44,171 bases of DNA from Ruminococcus sp. (GCF_024692365.1 NZ_JAILMR010000028.1:1-44171), one strand, 5' to 3'; counted from the first letter of the stretch, positions 9,731 through 18,210 are shown. Numbers and translations: made by a program. The notes: a model not told the origin generated them from the letters alone.

Positions 9731-9770
9731 AATGTTATTCTCCTTTAAAATAAGTTTTATATAATGCTTT

Positions 9771-9794
9771 GGTACATTAAACTTTTACTGTACC
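9771..9794 (-). promoter_or_regulatory. Inverted repeat in the BspA-like gene promoter region
   Basis: GGTACA and TGTACC form a 6-bp inverted repeat with a 12-base spacer, just upstream of a TATATA-like -10 (about 9758-9763, minus strand). It could be an operator; no clear -35 box is visible. Confidence 0.35.
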
Positions 9795-9904
9795 TTGCGA
9801 GGTTATTGTATCACATCGCATTTGGAAATTCAACAAAGATAATTTGAGGATTTTTAAATATATATCACGATTCCATACAGTATAGTATGAATAAAGCAAA
9901 GACG

Positions 9905-9941
9905 TGTTAACAAATACTTCATTTTTGGAGTATCGTTAACA
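9905..9941. promoter_or_regulatory. Long inverted repeat upstream of the BspA-like gene
   Basis: TGTTAAC-aa-ATACT at 9905-9918 pairs with AGTAT-c-GTTAACA at 9929-9941: 12 base pairs interrupted by an unpaired inner step. No T run follows, so it is not an obvious terminator. The rest of the 306-base gap 9731-10036 is AT-rich and holds only this, the promoter region and the exporter operon terminator. Confidence 0.4.
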
Positions 9942-9979
9942 AATTAACGAGGTGACTTTGCTGTTATAGTTTTTCCCCC

Positions 9980-10016
9980 AAAAAAACAAAGACTGCCGCA
10001 TAAGCGACAGCCTCTG
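9980..10016 (-). terminator. Terminator of the ABC exporter operon
   Basis: On the minus strand a 13-bp stem (three G-T pairs) with loop TTAT is followed by seven T. It sits 21 bases past the permease stop. Confidence 0.88.
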
Positions 10017-10036
10017 TTTGTACTTGGGAAAATTTA

Positions 10037-11326
10037 TCATTCATAGCGGAGTGCATCGATCGGGTTGAGGTTTGCTGCCTTGATGCTGGGTATAAGTCCG
10101 AAGACGATACCAACTACCATCGAGAAGGCAACAGATACGATTATCGCGGGTGTGGATATTGATACAGGCACCTCTGCGATATTCGCGATTACCTTCGATA
10201 AGCCTATGCCTATCAGTACGCCCAGTACACCGCCTATCGTGGTAAGCACGGAGGCTTCTGTAAGGAACTGGGCGAGTATACGGTTCTTTCTTGCGCCAAG
10301 GGCTTTTTTAAGACCTATCTCACGTGTACGCTCGGTAACTGATACCAGCATTATGTTCATAACGCCGATACCGCCGACCAACAGCGATATGCCAGCTATC
10401 CAGATAAGCATCTGGTTAGTGGATTTTGAAAGATCCTGGAGCTTCTTTGCCTGTTCAAGCAGACTTTCGCTCTTGTATTCAAGGTTATTCGCAACACCCT
10501 CAGCCGTTTTCTGTTCAGAACCTGCGGACTGCTTCTGGATATTCTCATTGAGGATATCCGCTGTCTTTTTGCCCGCGCCTGTCATACTATCGGTATCCTT
10601 TGCGCGTACAACACAGTTCTGGGGTTCATCATAGCGGAAGAGTATGCCCCAGTCATCGGTGGGTATGAATATCAGTCCGCTTGAAGTGCTGTTGTAGGTG
10701 AAGTAATCTTCAACATTGTTGATAACAGGTTCAAAGCCTGTACTCTTGCTGGCAACGCCTATTATCCTGAAAGGTTCTCCGTTGATATCAAGTATCTTGC
10801 CGATGGGGTTTTCGCCCTCAAAGAGACCTCTCTGCATATTGGTGTCGATTATCGCTACCTTTGAGAAATCCTTGTACTGCTTATCGCTGAAACCAATACC
10901 CTCGGCTATCTCGTAACCCATGGTGGAGAAGTAATCTTCATCGATACCATAGATGATAGCAGATTCTATCTTTTTGTTAAGATAGAACAGGTTACTGATC
11001 TCATTTCTTGTGCGGTAAAGAGTGCAGCTCTCTACCTCTTTAAGGTCGAGTATCCTCTTCTTGCTCTCCTCGGATACAACCCTGATATTATCGGGTACGG
11101 ACTCCCACTCAAAATCAGGCTCGGAGTCACCCTGCATAAGAGTTATCTTAACGGTATTGTTGCCTGCACCGATAAGGTTGTTCTTTATCTGTTCGTTGGT
11201 ACCCTCGATTGTGGATACAATGGCGATGATCGCTGCTATACCTATGATTATACCCAGCATAGTCAGGAACGAACGTATCTTGTGGCTCAGTATTCCCTGG
11301 AGGGAGAGCCTAACATTTTCTATCAT
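10037..11326 (-). CDS. ABC transporter permease, MacB/FtsX family
   Basis: The 429-residue protein has the MacB layout: one N-terminal transmembrane helix (about 18-40, FLTMLGIIIGIAAIIAIV), a large extracytoplasmic domain (about 45-305), then three C-terminal helices (about 307-330, 355-378 and 395-415). The cytoplasmic loop SVTERTREIGLKKALGARKNRI is the coupling segment of the family. MacB-type proteins do not pump through the membrane; they transmit ATP-driven movement to an extracytoplasmic adaptor. It is the last gene of a four-gene minus-strand operon and follows the second adaptor by 11 bases, with GAGGAGG overlapping that gene's stop codon. Confidence 0.93.
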   Translation of the reverse strand: MIENVRLSLQGILSHKIRSFLTMLGIIIGIAAIIAIVSTIEGTNEQIKNNLIGAGNNTVKITLMQGDSEPDFEWESVPDNIRVVSEESKKRILDLKEVESCTLYRTRNEISNLFYLNKKIESAIIYGIDEDYFSTMGYEIAEGIGFSDKQYKDFSKVAIIDTNMQRGLFEGENPIGKILDINGEPFRIIGVASKSTGFEPVINNVEDYFTYNSTSSGLIFIPTDDWGILFRYDEPQNCVVRAKDTDSMTGAGKKTADILNENIQKQSAGSEQKTAEGVANNLEYKSESLLEQAKKLQDLSKSTNQMLIWIAGISLLVGGIGVMNIMLVSVTERTREIGLKKALGARKNRILAQFLTEASVLTTIGGVLGVLIGIGLSKVIANIAEVPVSISTPAIIVSVAFSMVVGIVFGLIPSIKAANLNPIDALRYE

Positions 11327-11337
11327 AGCTTACCTCC

Positions 11338-13170
11338 TCAGAATATGTCCATGTTCTCGGGCTGGAGTATCTCATTACTCTCACGGGTCTTTGTGCCTTC
11401 CTTGACTTCTTTGCCAAAGGGGAAGCATATCTTGTCCTTATAGCTGATACCGCCCTTTATCTCTATAATATACCCGTACATTATCTGTCCGACCTTTACA
11501 TACTGCTTTTTCAGTCTGCCGTCCTCGTCGGCTTTCATTACGTAATAATCGCCGCCCTCCTGCCTTACATAGTGTATTGGCAGGTATACCGATTTTGAAG
11601 ACTTTTCGCTGTCGGGGTTCTTTTTATCCACAGGGCTGAGCTCTACCCAGTTATCGTAAGAGAAATTCTCTTCGCCCTCGACTATCTTTGCGTGTACCTT
11701 ATAAGAAGAATTGTTCGGGTTCTCGCCCCAGCCATAATAATTATAGGTTGTGGGCTCATCGTCGATCTTGGTTATCTCAGCTACTCCCGAACCATCTGTT
11801 TCCCATGAGGAGATGTTAAATCTGTCACCTATGTTGAAATTAGGAAGATTGAGCTCGCTTATTTCGCATACTACCTCGGTGCCGCCCTCGCCCTGGATAA
11901 CTGCAAAGGCATCGTCATCGGGAGATGGCTCTCTGTAAGGATCTTCCTCTTCTTCCTCGTCCTCGCTGTCAGTATCGCCTGCAGCCTTGCCTATCTTCTT
12001 GACAATGCCGTCCAGCTCGGCATAGAGTTTACCGTCTATCTTGCGCTTCTGGGCTGCTTTCAGCTCGAAGTTCGCCTGTTTGAGATCAAGCTCCAGCTGT
12101 TTTATCTCGTCCTCTTTCTCGGATATCATACCCTTGATATCTTCGCGGGAATATACATAGTCAGTACCATTGGGGTCTATGTAATAATCGTTAGGATCGT
12201 AGCTGTCATAGTAATCATCAGGCTCTTCATCTTCCTCGGGAAATTCGGGCATCGAGCTGTCATCCTCGGGTTTGGATGAATCGTCCTTCTTCTGGGTCGT
12301 GGGGTTGGTGAAGCTCAGCTTGCCGTAATGCTTCACATCGGTATCTATCGAAGCACTTCCGTCCTCGTCTATGGTGATACCATCTGATACCTTCCAGCTT
12401 ACAAGACTATCGGGAGTTGTCCCCTCGGAAGGCACTATAATCCACTTGAAAAGATATCTGTAATCCTCGTCGTATACGCATATCTCGGCGCACTTCTTCT
12501 CGCTTGCCATTCTTATCATGAACTCTCTGGAAACTTCTGCCTCCTGAGTGCAGTTGATGATATAAGGCATCTCCAGAGTACCAACGCCCTCAGCGGGTAC
12601 AAATGCAGGCTTAACTACATCGGTGATAAGCTGTGCGGGAGGTCCGTCGGGAACATCGGGGTCGATATCATCTGGTATGCTGTCGTCAGGTATACTGTCA
12701 TCGGGTATATCATCGTCGGGAAAATCGGGATAATCAGGCTCGGGAGGCTGAGGTGCGTCCTCGGAGGGCTTGTAGTTACGTATCTTTTCAAGCTCCTTGT
12801 TTGCCATCTTGATATCCTGCTCGGCTATCTTTACAGCGTTTTCTTTCTGGGCGAGTTCAAGCTCGACCACTGTCATATCGTATTCAAGTATCACATCGCC
12901 CTTTTTAACGCTCTGACCTTCCTCAACGTATACCTGCTTTACCAGCTTCTCGGTATCGATATATACTCTCTGGGTATTGGAAGACTGTATGCGTCCTTCA
13001 AGACTCTCGTGATAATAATCGAAATAATCACTGGGCATCATCATGAGGCTTACAGGTACTACGTCAACAACGACCTTTTCCTGCTTGCTGTCCTTGTACT
13101 TTTTCATGCCGAAATATCCGCCGCCGCCAAGAACAGCCACACAGAGAAGAAATATTATTAGTTTTTTCAT
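11338..13170 (-). CDS. HlyD/MacA-type adaptor with a large insertion at the hairpin tip
   Basis: The 610-residue protein has an uncleaved N-terminal anchor (about 4-22) and a lipoyl/barrel-sandwich half motif (VEEGQSVKKGDVILEYD, 82-98). Helix 1 of the coiled-coil hairpin spans about 101-133 and helix 2 about 343-377, followed by LYAELDGIVKKIGKAAGD. Between the helices, where the family has a short turn, there are about 210 residues: a Pro/Asp-rich linker (135-178), a module of about 110 residues with predicted beta character (180-292), and a second acidic Tyr/Asp-rich linker (295-335). A further acidic stretch (401-420) interrupts the returning lipoyl region. The C-terminal beta-barrel part is recognisable. 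Its start overlaps the ATPase stop (ATGA at 13167-13170). It is presumably the partner of the MacB-like permease; the function of the insertion is unknown. Confidence 0.87.
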   Translation of the reverse strand: MKKLIIFLLCVAVLGGGGYFGMKKYKDSKQEKVVVDVVPVSLMMMPSDYFDYYHESLEGRIQSSNTQRVYIDTEKLVKQVYVEEGQSVKKGDVILEYDMTVVELELAQKENAVKIAEQDIKMANKELEKIRNYKPSEDAPQPPEPDYPDFPDDDIPDDSIPDDSIPDDIDPDVPDGPPAQLITDVVKPAFVPAEGVGTLEMPYIINCTQEAEVSREFMIRMASEKKCAEICVYDEDYRYLFKWIIVPSEGTTPDSLVSWKVSDGITIDEDGSASIDTDVKHYGKLSFTNPTTQKKDDSSKPEDDSSMPEFPEEDEEPDDYYDSYDPNDYYIDPNGTDYVYSREDIKGMISEKEDEIKQLELDLKQANFELKAAQKRKIDGKLYAELDGIVKKIGKAAGDTDSEDEEEEEDPYREPSPDDDAFAVIQGEGGTEVVCEISELNLPNFNIGDRFNISSWETDGSGVAEITKIDDEPTTYNYYGWGENPNNSSYKVHAKIVEGEENFSYDNWVELSPVDKKNPDSEKSSKSVYLPIHYVRQEGGDYYVMKADEDGRLKKQYVKVGQIMYGYIIEIKGGISYKDKICFPFGKEVKEGTKTRESNEILQPENMDIF

Positions 13171-13877
13171 TCGCTCTCCTCCTCATCTTTCTTGACACGG
13201 CTGTTGAATGCGCCGCTGTGCAGTTCGCCGTCACGTATGTACATAACACGCTTTGCATGGTCGGCTATCTCGGGTTCGTGTGTTATCATTACTATGGTCA
13301 CGCCGTCTTTGTTAAGCTCTTCAAAAAGCTCCATTACGTCGTCGCCCGACTTTGTATCCAGCGCACCTGTAGGTTCGTCCGCCAGCAGAAGCTTGGGTCT
13401 GTTTACTATCGCCCTTGCTATTGCGACTCTCTGCTTCTGTCCACCCGAAAGCTGTGTCGGGTTAAAGTTCATTCTGTCCTCCAGACCAACTCTGCGGAGG
13501 GCAACTTTTGCCATCTCGCGGCGTTTCTTTCTGGAAAATCCTGCATACAGCAAAGGCAGCTCAACATTTTCAAGTGCTGACTGTCTGGGCAGCAGGTTGA
13601 AGTTCTGGAAAACAAAACCTATCTTGGTATTGCGTATATCCGAAAGCTGCTTGTCGCTGCATTTCATTATATCCGAACCATCGAATATGAAGCTGCCCTT
13701 TGTCTGCTTATCAAGGCAGCCGATAATGTTCATCAGGGTTGATTTGCCAGAACCCGAAGGTCCCATTATTGCAACATACTCGCCGTCGTCAACGCTCAGC
13801 GATATGTCTTTCAGTACGGGGACGGGTTCTTTGCCCTGCATATAATCCTTGAAGATATTGTTCAGTTCAAATACCAT
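13167..13877 (-). CDS. ABC transporter ATPase, MacB/LolD family
   Basis: The 236-residue ATPase has Walker A GPSGSGKST (39-47), the Q loop FVFQNFNLLPRQS, signature LSGGQ (143-147), Walker B LLLADEP and switch His200. The length and the N-terminus match the LolD/MacB/FtsE group. It energises the permease at the end of the operon. It starts 14 bases after the stop of the first adaptor and overlaps the second adaptor by 4 bases. Its last codons (DEEESE) also supply the GAGGAGGAG ribosome binding site of the second adaptor. Confidence 0.96.
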   Translation of the reverse strand: MVFELNNIFKDYMQGKEPVPVLKDISLSVDDGEYVAIMGPSGSGKSTLMNIIGCLDKQTKGSFIFDGSDIMKCSDKQLSDIRNTKIGFVFQNFNLLPRQSALENVELPLLYAGFSRKKRREMAKVALRRVGLEDRMNFNPTQLSGGQKQRVAIARAIVNRPKLLLADEPTGALDTKSGDDVMELFEELNKDGVTIVMITHEPEIADHAKRVMYIRDGELHSGAFNSRVKKDEEESE

Positions 13878-13891
13878 GTTGTCCGCCTTTC

Positions 13892-15592
13892 TTAGCTGTA
13901 ATGCTTTTTAAGGAATTCGTCCTTTTCATCGGTGGACATAGCATTGAATTCGGATTCGGAGATGCCGTAAAGCTCCTCAAAGGTAACATCGGGCTCTTCG
14001 CTCTCGGTCTTTTCAGCCTTTGCCTTGCCGTCAGCATCACCCTTATCGGTGTCAGCAGTAGCTTCACCGTCATAGTCGAATGTGAATGTGCCATCATCAT
14101 CAATACTGCCGCGGATAAAGTTGCCATCTGCATCAGTTTCTACAACGCCGCCGTCAGGTGAGGTGACTTTCATTGAACCGTCAGCAGCGCCCTCAATGGT
14201 ATTGCCGTCTTCATCAGTGAAAGAGTAGCTGCCGTCATCGTTTGAAACGAAGCCATCAGGCATACCGCCCATGTCGCCTTCATCCATCATGCCTTCGTCG
14301 TCCATCATACCTTCATCCATCATACCCATATCCTCGTCCATCATGTCGCCGTCACCGAGGTCGTTTTCGGGGATATCCTTGTCAGAAGAATTTGTGGTGG
14401 TTTTAAGACCTTCCTTTATGTAGTCGGCAGGATAAGCGATATAATCATCGGTGGAAAGACCTTCAAGTATCTCGCAGTCGCCGTACTCGGTATCTTCCTT
14501 GCCTATCTTTACGTATCTCTTCTCGATAACATCCTTGTCATCCTTCTTAGCCCATACATAGGACTTGTTGCCATCTTTCAGGATAAAGTCGGTATAAAGC
14601 CATATACCTGTCTTTTCAACATCGCTGCCTCTGTCGGTATCGATGAGGATATGCTGACCAAGCTTGAAGCCCTCCAGTGATTCGGGTTCAACATAGAAAG
14701 CGTACTTAGACGAAGTTGTCTGTTCATCGCTTTCGCCATAGCCGTACATATCGTCGTTGTTTTCCTGGGGTGATGTGTCTATCTCGGTAACAGTGCCCTT
14801 GCGGGAAGTATCATCTGTTCTGCTGCGGAGTATCACCTCAGCATCCTTGTAGATGGAATTGCTGTTCTGTTCGTTGAATACGCCCTTTACGCGGTAGTCA
14901 CCCTCAGCTGAAAGCTTCATTATAACGCTTTCATCGCCTGAACCGTAACGGCTGTAGCCATAATCATCACCGCTGCTGCTTGATGACGGGTCTTTCAGAT
15001 CCTTTACAGTACCGTCTATCGGCGCAATAACATAAGCGTTCTTCTTGGAGTTCTCCAGCTTGGTTATCTCCACATTCTTCGCCTTAATGTCGTATTCTTT
15101 TCTTGCATTGTCGCTTTGCAGCTGAAGTATCTGGTTGGTGTAGGATACTACCTGATCCTCACTCGCCTTCTTCTTTTCTTCCTCATACTGCTTTATCTGC
15201 TGATTGTTGGTCTCGATCTCGTTCTGGGTTCTCTCAACATCAAGCTTAGCAGTATCGATATCGATCTGTATCGCTTCGGTATCGTAAGTAAGCAGCTTAT
15301 CGCCCTTCTTTACGGCATCGCCCTCAGCCACAAGTATATCCTTGATGGTCTTGGTGGTGTCGTATTTAACGTCCACCGATTTCTGCGCAACTATCACGCC
15401 CGGGAAACTGTTTGCAAACAGATCCGAACCTGTGACAGTGTTCACATTCGATACCTTCTGAACGTACACTTTGTCGCTGCTGCTAGACTCGGCACTGCCG
15501 TAATTCTTATACAGCTTCCACCCGCCGAAGCCAACTCCGCCTATTATCAGCAGAGTCACCACAGCTTTTCCGACAGAACTTGCTTTTGACAT
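13892..15592 (-). CDS. HlyD/MacA-type adaptor with Met/Asp/Glu-rich C-terminal tail
   Basis: An N-terminal anchor (about 9-26) is followed by a lipoyl half motif (VAEGDAVKKGDKLLTYD, 88-104), a coiled-coil hairpin (about 106-183, with a short turn near 141-147), the returning APIDGTVKDL and a beta-barrel region. A Ser/Gly/Tyr loop lies at 203-220. The C-terminus is unusual: 415-444 is composed almost only of Met, Asp, Glu and Gly with 11 methionines, then Asp/Gly-rich beta repeats (447-508), a charged linker and a final short segment (535-566). I place the start at the ATG 8 bases after AGGAGG (15601-15606). An ATG 6 bases earlier is only 2 bases from that site, and upstream in-frame codons are poor alternatives. 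It is the first gene of the exporter operon. Confidence 0.87.
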   Translation of the reverse strand: MSKASSVGKAVVTLLIIGGVGFGGWKLYKNYGSAESSSSDKVYVQKVSNVNTVTGSDLFANSFPGVIVAQKSVDVKYDTTKTIKDILVAEGDAVKKGDKLLTYDTEAIQIDIDTAKLDVERTQNEIETNNQQIKQYEEEKKKASEDQVVSYTNQILQLQSDNARKEYDIKAKNVEITKLENSKKNAYVIAPIDGTVKDLKDPSSSSSGDDYGYSRYGSGDESVIMKLSAEGDYRVKGVFNEQNSNSIYKDAEVILRSRTDDTSRKGTVTEIDTSPQENNDDMYGYGESDEQTTSSKYAFYVEPESLEGFKLGQHILIDTDRGSDVEKTGIWLYTDFILKDGNKSYVWAKKDDKDVIEKRYVKIGKEDTEYGDCEILEGLSTDDYIAYPADYIKEGLKTTTNSSDKDIPENDLGDGDMMDEDMGMMDEGMMDDEGMMDEGDMGGMPDGFVSNDDGSYSFTDEDGNTIEGAADGSMKVTSPDGGVVETDADGNFIRGSIDDDGTFTFDYDGEATADTDKGDADGKAKAEKTESEEPDVTFEELYGISESEFNAMSTDEKDEFLKKHYS

Positions 15593-15625
15593 ATCCATAT
15601 CCTCCTGTTGATAGGTCTGTAAGAC

Positions 15626-15689
15626 AAAAAAAGTCTGCATAAGCACTCTGCGCACAAAAATGCGGGCAGCAGATAAGCTATATACAGAC
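15626..15689 (-). promoter_or_regulatory. Terminator-like hairpin in the exporter leader (candidate attenuator)
   Basis: On the minus strand, GTCTG (15685-15689) pairs with CAGAC (15633-15637) as the closing stem. Inside are AGC/GCT and an inner CTG-CGCA/TGCG-CAG hairpin. Seven T (A run 15626-15632) follow directly. It lies between the promoter and the first adaptor start, so it could stop transcription conditionally. The closing helices are short, so stability needs checking. Confidence 0.5.
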
Positions 15690-15760
15690 GTACAATATAC
15701 TATTGGTCATCTGTTGTCTTTTTTGTCTACATAGGTTTTGTAATTTTTCTATCTGCAAAT

Positions 15761-15789
15761 ATTATAGTACAAAATAAAACTCCTGTCAA
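15761..15789 (-). promoter_or_regulatory. Consensus promoter of the exporter operon
   Basis: On the minus strand TTGACA (15784-15789) and TATAAT (15761-15766) are 17 bases apart. The predicted leader is about 160 nt. Confidence 0.92.
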
Positions 15790-16022
15790 TGAAACTAAGA
15801 AGAAATTAAGAAAATCTTTTGATAATTAACAGGTTATATAAATATTTAAGTTAACTTAGTTTAAACTTCATTGATTTTTCCGTATAACGTCCTGAAATCC
15901 CCATATTACATAGCATATCAGCCATTCCTCACACGGAATACGTTAATTATATCTTTTAGTAAAACTTTACCTAAAAAATTACAACATATTCTAATTTATT
16001 GAATATATTATTTATAAAAATA

Positions 16023-16051
16023 TTGACAAAAAGGAGTTGGTGTGGTATACT
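16023..16051 (+). promoter_or_regulatory. Promoter of the coiled-coil membrane protein gene
   Basis: TTGACA (16023-16028) and TATACT (16046-16051) have a 17-base spacer. Confidence 0.88.
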
Positions 16052-16129
16052 TTTGTTATATACACTTTGACCTATGTCATTGCTGTACGGGTATTACTAT
16101 TCAATACAAGTTTCAGAGGGTGAAGAATA

Positions 16130-16843
16130 ATGACCGAGCTAGAAAAGATGGAGTTGGCTGAATGCTACATAAACAGATATTTCGAGATCGCTGACGGCGT
16201 TGAGATCAGCAAGGAGAACAAGGAATATCTGAAAATATATATAAGAGATATTTCAGAGGCAGAAAAAGAGTTTGACTTTAACGGAAAGCGCAATAAATCA
16301 ATGTTATACGTTCTCGGCGGTGCGCTGGTATTTGCACTGTTGCTGCTGATAGCTTTCCATTCGGGACTTTATTTTATAGTTCCTATATTCGGATTCCTCG
16401 TGATAGCTGTTTCAGGTTATATGATCATCAATAAGTACTACACCCAGAAACTTATCGAGACTAAGGATCACCAGAAGGAAGTCAACGAGGGTATCACCGA
16501 ACAGATCGAGATACTTCAGGGCAGAATAAAGCAGCTTGAAAAGCAGCGTGACGATTATCTGACCGCCCTGAGAAAGAAGATCGACTTCATGGAACTTGAT
16601 ATGGACTACATGAACAATATCGGTCAGATCAAGGAATTCATGGTAAACGGCGAAGCTGAGACCTGTGAAGAGGCTGTTGCGATATTTGAGTCCAACCTGC
16701 TGATGCAGCAGATGACAGGCATCATGTCCGCAAGCGTGCATGACAAGACTATGGATATCGAAAAGAACAAGGAACGTTTCGGCGACCCGACCAAGGATAT
16801 CGGCAAGAAACCTGCAAAAAAAAGTCTGTTCGGTAAAAAATAA
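16130..16843 (+). CDS. Two-helix membrane protein with coiled coil, unknown function
   Basis: I do not recognise a family. The 237-residue protein has a charged cytoplasmic N-terminus, two adjacent transmembrane helices (about 59-77 and 82-101), a coiled coil (about 105-150, KEVNEGITEQIEILQGRIKQ onward) and a C-terminal cytoplasmic part ending in a Lys-rich tail. The middle segment (about 165-200) is Met-rich (LLMQQMTGIM). The gene has its own consensus promoter and terminator, so it is a single-gene unit. It runs opposite to the exporter operon and may share the control region with it. Confidence 0.75.
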   Translation: MTELEKMELAECYINRYFEIADGVEISKENKEYLKIYIRDISEAEKEFDFNGKRNKSMLYVLGGALVFALLLLIAFHSGLYFIVPIFGFLVIAVSGYMIINKYYTQKLIETKDHQKEVNEGITEQIEILQGRIKQLEKQRDDYLTALRKKIDFMELDMDYMNNIGQIKEFMVNGEAETCEEAVAIFESNLLMQQMTGIMSASVHDKTMDIEKNKERFGDPTKDIGKKPAKKSLFGKK

Positions 16844-16856
16844 TAACGATTACATG

Positions 16857-16889
16857 ACACTTCCGACAGAGATAGTCGGAGGTGTTTTT
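16857..16889 (+). terminator. Intrinsic terminator
   Basis: An 11-bp perfect stem (ACACTTCCGAC and its complement) with a 7-nt loop is followed by a T run. Confidence 0.92.
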
Positions 16890-16910
16890 CTATGATAAAG
16901 GAGGATAATT

Positions 16911-17672
16911 ATGTACACAGTCGGAGATATTTACACATTCATTGAGGAGACAGCACCTTTCCGTTTGCAGGAAAGCTACGATAACAGCGGACTTTGTGTC
17001 GGCAACAAAGGCAGAAACGCCAACAAGATCCTGCTGTCCCTTGACTGCACCATAGATGTGGCAAAAGAAGCCGCAGAAGTTGGTGCTGACCTTATCATCA
17101 CACATCACCCCGTTATTTTCCGCGGCATAAAAAGGCTTGACCCCGACAGCGTAGTCGGTGTACTTGCAAGGAACGATATCAGCGTTATATCAGCCCACAC
17201 AAATTTCGACTGCGCTGTGATGAACGATATCCTCTGCAAAAAGCTGGGTCTTGTGCCTGTTGACTGCATCGCTGAGGAAAACGGTGCAAAAATGGGCTGT
17301 ATCTGCGAACATGAGGGCATCACTGCTGAAGCCCTTGCGGATATCTGCAAGGAAAAGCTGGGCTGCCCCACGGTGAGATTCGACAAAGCAAATGAGGGTC
17401 TGCTGAAAAGGATAGCAGTTTGTTCTGGCAGCGGTGGAAGTTTTCTCGGCGAAGTCCTTGCAAAGGGCTGTGACGGCTACATCACGGGAGATGTGAAGCA
17501 CGATATCTTTATTGACGCATACAATGCAGGTCTTGTGGTATTCGATGCGGGGCATTTCTACACCGAGGATATCTTCTGCGAACATATGCAGAAACTTCTT
17601 AAAGAAAAATTCCCCGAAGCGGATATAAGCATCGCAAAAAATTCGGGAGATGTGGTGGTGTGGCACAAGTGA
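16911..17672 (+). CDS. Nif3-like dinuclear metal protein (YqfO/DUF34 family)
   Basis: The 253-residue protein has the family's metal ligands: HHP in ITHHPVIFRG (about 63-65), DCA in the AHTNFDCAVMNDIL segment, and the C-terminal GHFYTED. TGDVKHD is also conserved. This is the short form; Bacillus YqfO carries an additional PII-like insert of about 110 residues that is absent here. Members form hexameric toroids. The biochemical role is unsettled; names such as GTP cyclohydrolase 1 type 2 appear in databases. An AAGGAGG precedes the ATG. The next gene overlaps its last 13 bases. Confidence 0.93.
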   Translation: MYTVGDIYTFIEETAPFRLQESYDNSGLCVGNKGRNANKILLSLDCTIDVAKEAAEVGADLIITHHPVIFRGIKRLDPDSVVGVLARNDISVISAHTNFDCAVMNDILCKKLGLVPVDCIAEENGAKMGCICEHEGITAEALADICKEKLGCPTVRFDKANEGLLKRIAVCSGSGGSFLGEVLAKGCDGYITGDVKHDIFIDAYNAGLVVFDAGHFYTEDIFCEHMQKLLKEKFPEADISIAKNSGDVVVWHK

Positions 17673-18181
17673 AAAAGAAGAAAAAACATATAAGCAGCAG
17701 TGAAGCATTCCTGAAAAAGCAGAAACAGAAGAACAAACCCGACAGACTGAAAATCGGGCTGATAGTTTTCACCTTTGTATTGTCGGCAGTGTTTGCTGTG
17801 GCGTCCGGTCTGTTTATGAAAGATCATTTTCACAGGAAAAACCACTGCACAGCCGATATAGTCGGTGAGGTAACAAATGCCTCAACATGGCGCACCGGAG
17901 GAAGGCGACATAAGTATCACGGCAAAGCCGATGTAGTTGTAAAGAGTGACGGCGTTTTCCCCTCACAGACTATACATACCACATCTTATTATATTGCAAA
18001 ACAGAAAAGCGTGAAGATATTCTACGACCCCGATAATACCAAGGAATATTATTTTGAGAGCAACTTTGCAGACTCCCGCTCTCTGTCGATACTTTTCGCA
18101 GTACTCTCGGTAATAGAACTGCTGTTTGGCATCGCAATAACCAAGGCATATTTAAGGTCAAAACAGCGCCAAAAGCGCTGA
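17660..18181 (+). CDS. Small membrane protein, DUF3592-like
   Basis: The 173-residue protein has a very basic N-terminus, one transmembrane helix (about 32-52), an extracytoplasmic beta-rich segment (about 60-130) with TADIVGEVTNAS and VKIFYDPDNTKEYYFES, and a second helix (about 143-162). The VxVxYdPxnp-like stretch between two helices resembles DUF3592. The proposed GTG start overlaps the nif3 end and has GGGAG 10 bases upstream; a GTG at 17669 is possible. The overlap suggests translational coupling with nif3. Function unknown. Confidence 0.75.
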   Translation: MAQVKKKKKHISSSEAFLKKQKQKNKPDRLKIGLIVFTFVLSAVFAVASGLFMKDHFHRKNHCTADIVGEVTNASTWRTGGRRHKYHGKADVVVKSDGVFPSQTIHTTSYYIAKQKSVKIFYDPDNTKEYYFESNFADSRSLSILFAVLSVIELLFGIAITKAYLRSKQRQKR

Positions 18182-18210
18182 ACGATACAGGATAAACGGA
18201 GGATATGGAA

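Larger units (their letters stand above)
15593..16129. other. Divergent intergenic region
   Basis: This 537-base AT-rich region separates the minus-strand exporter operon from the plus-strand coiled-coil membrane protein gene. It holds the exporter leader and promoter, a 12-bp palindrome (TAAGTTAACTTA) at 15847-15858, and the promoter of the plus-strand gene. I see no gene in it. Confidence 0.7.
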
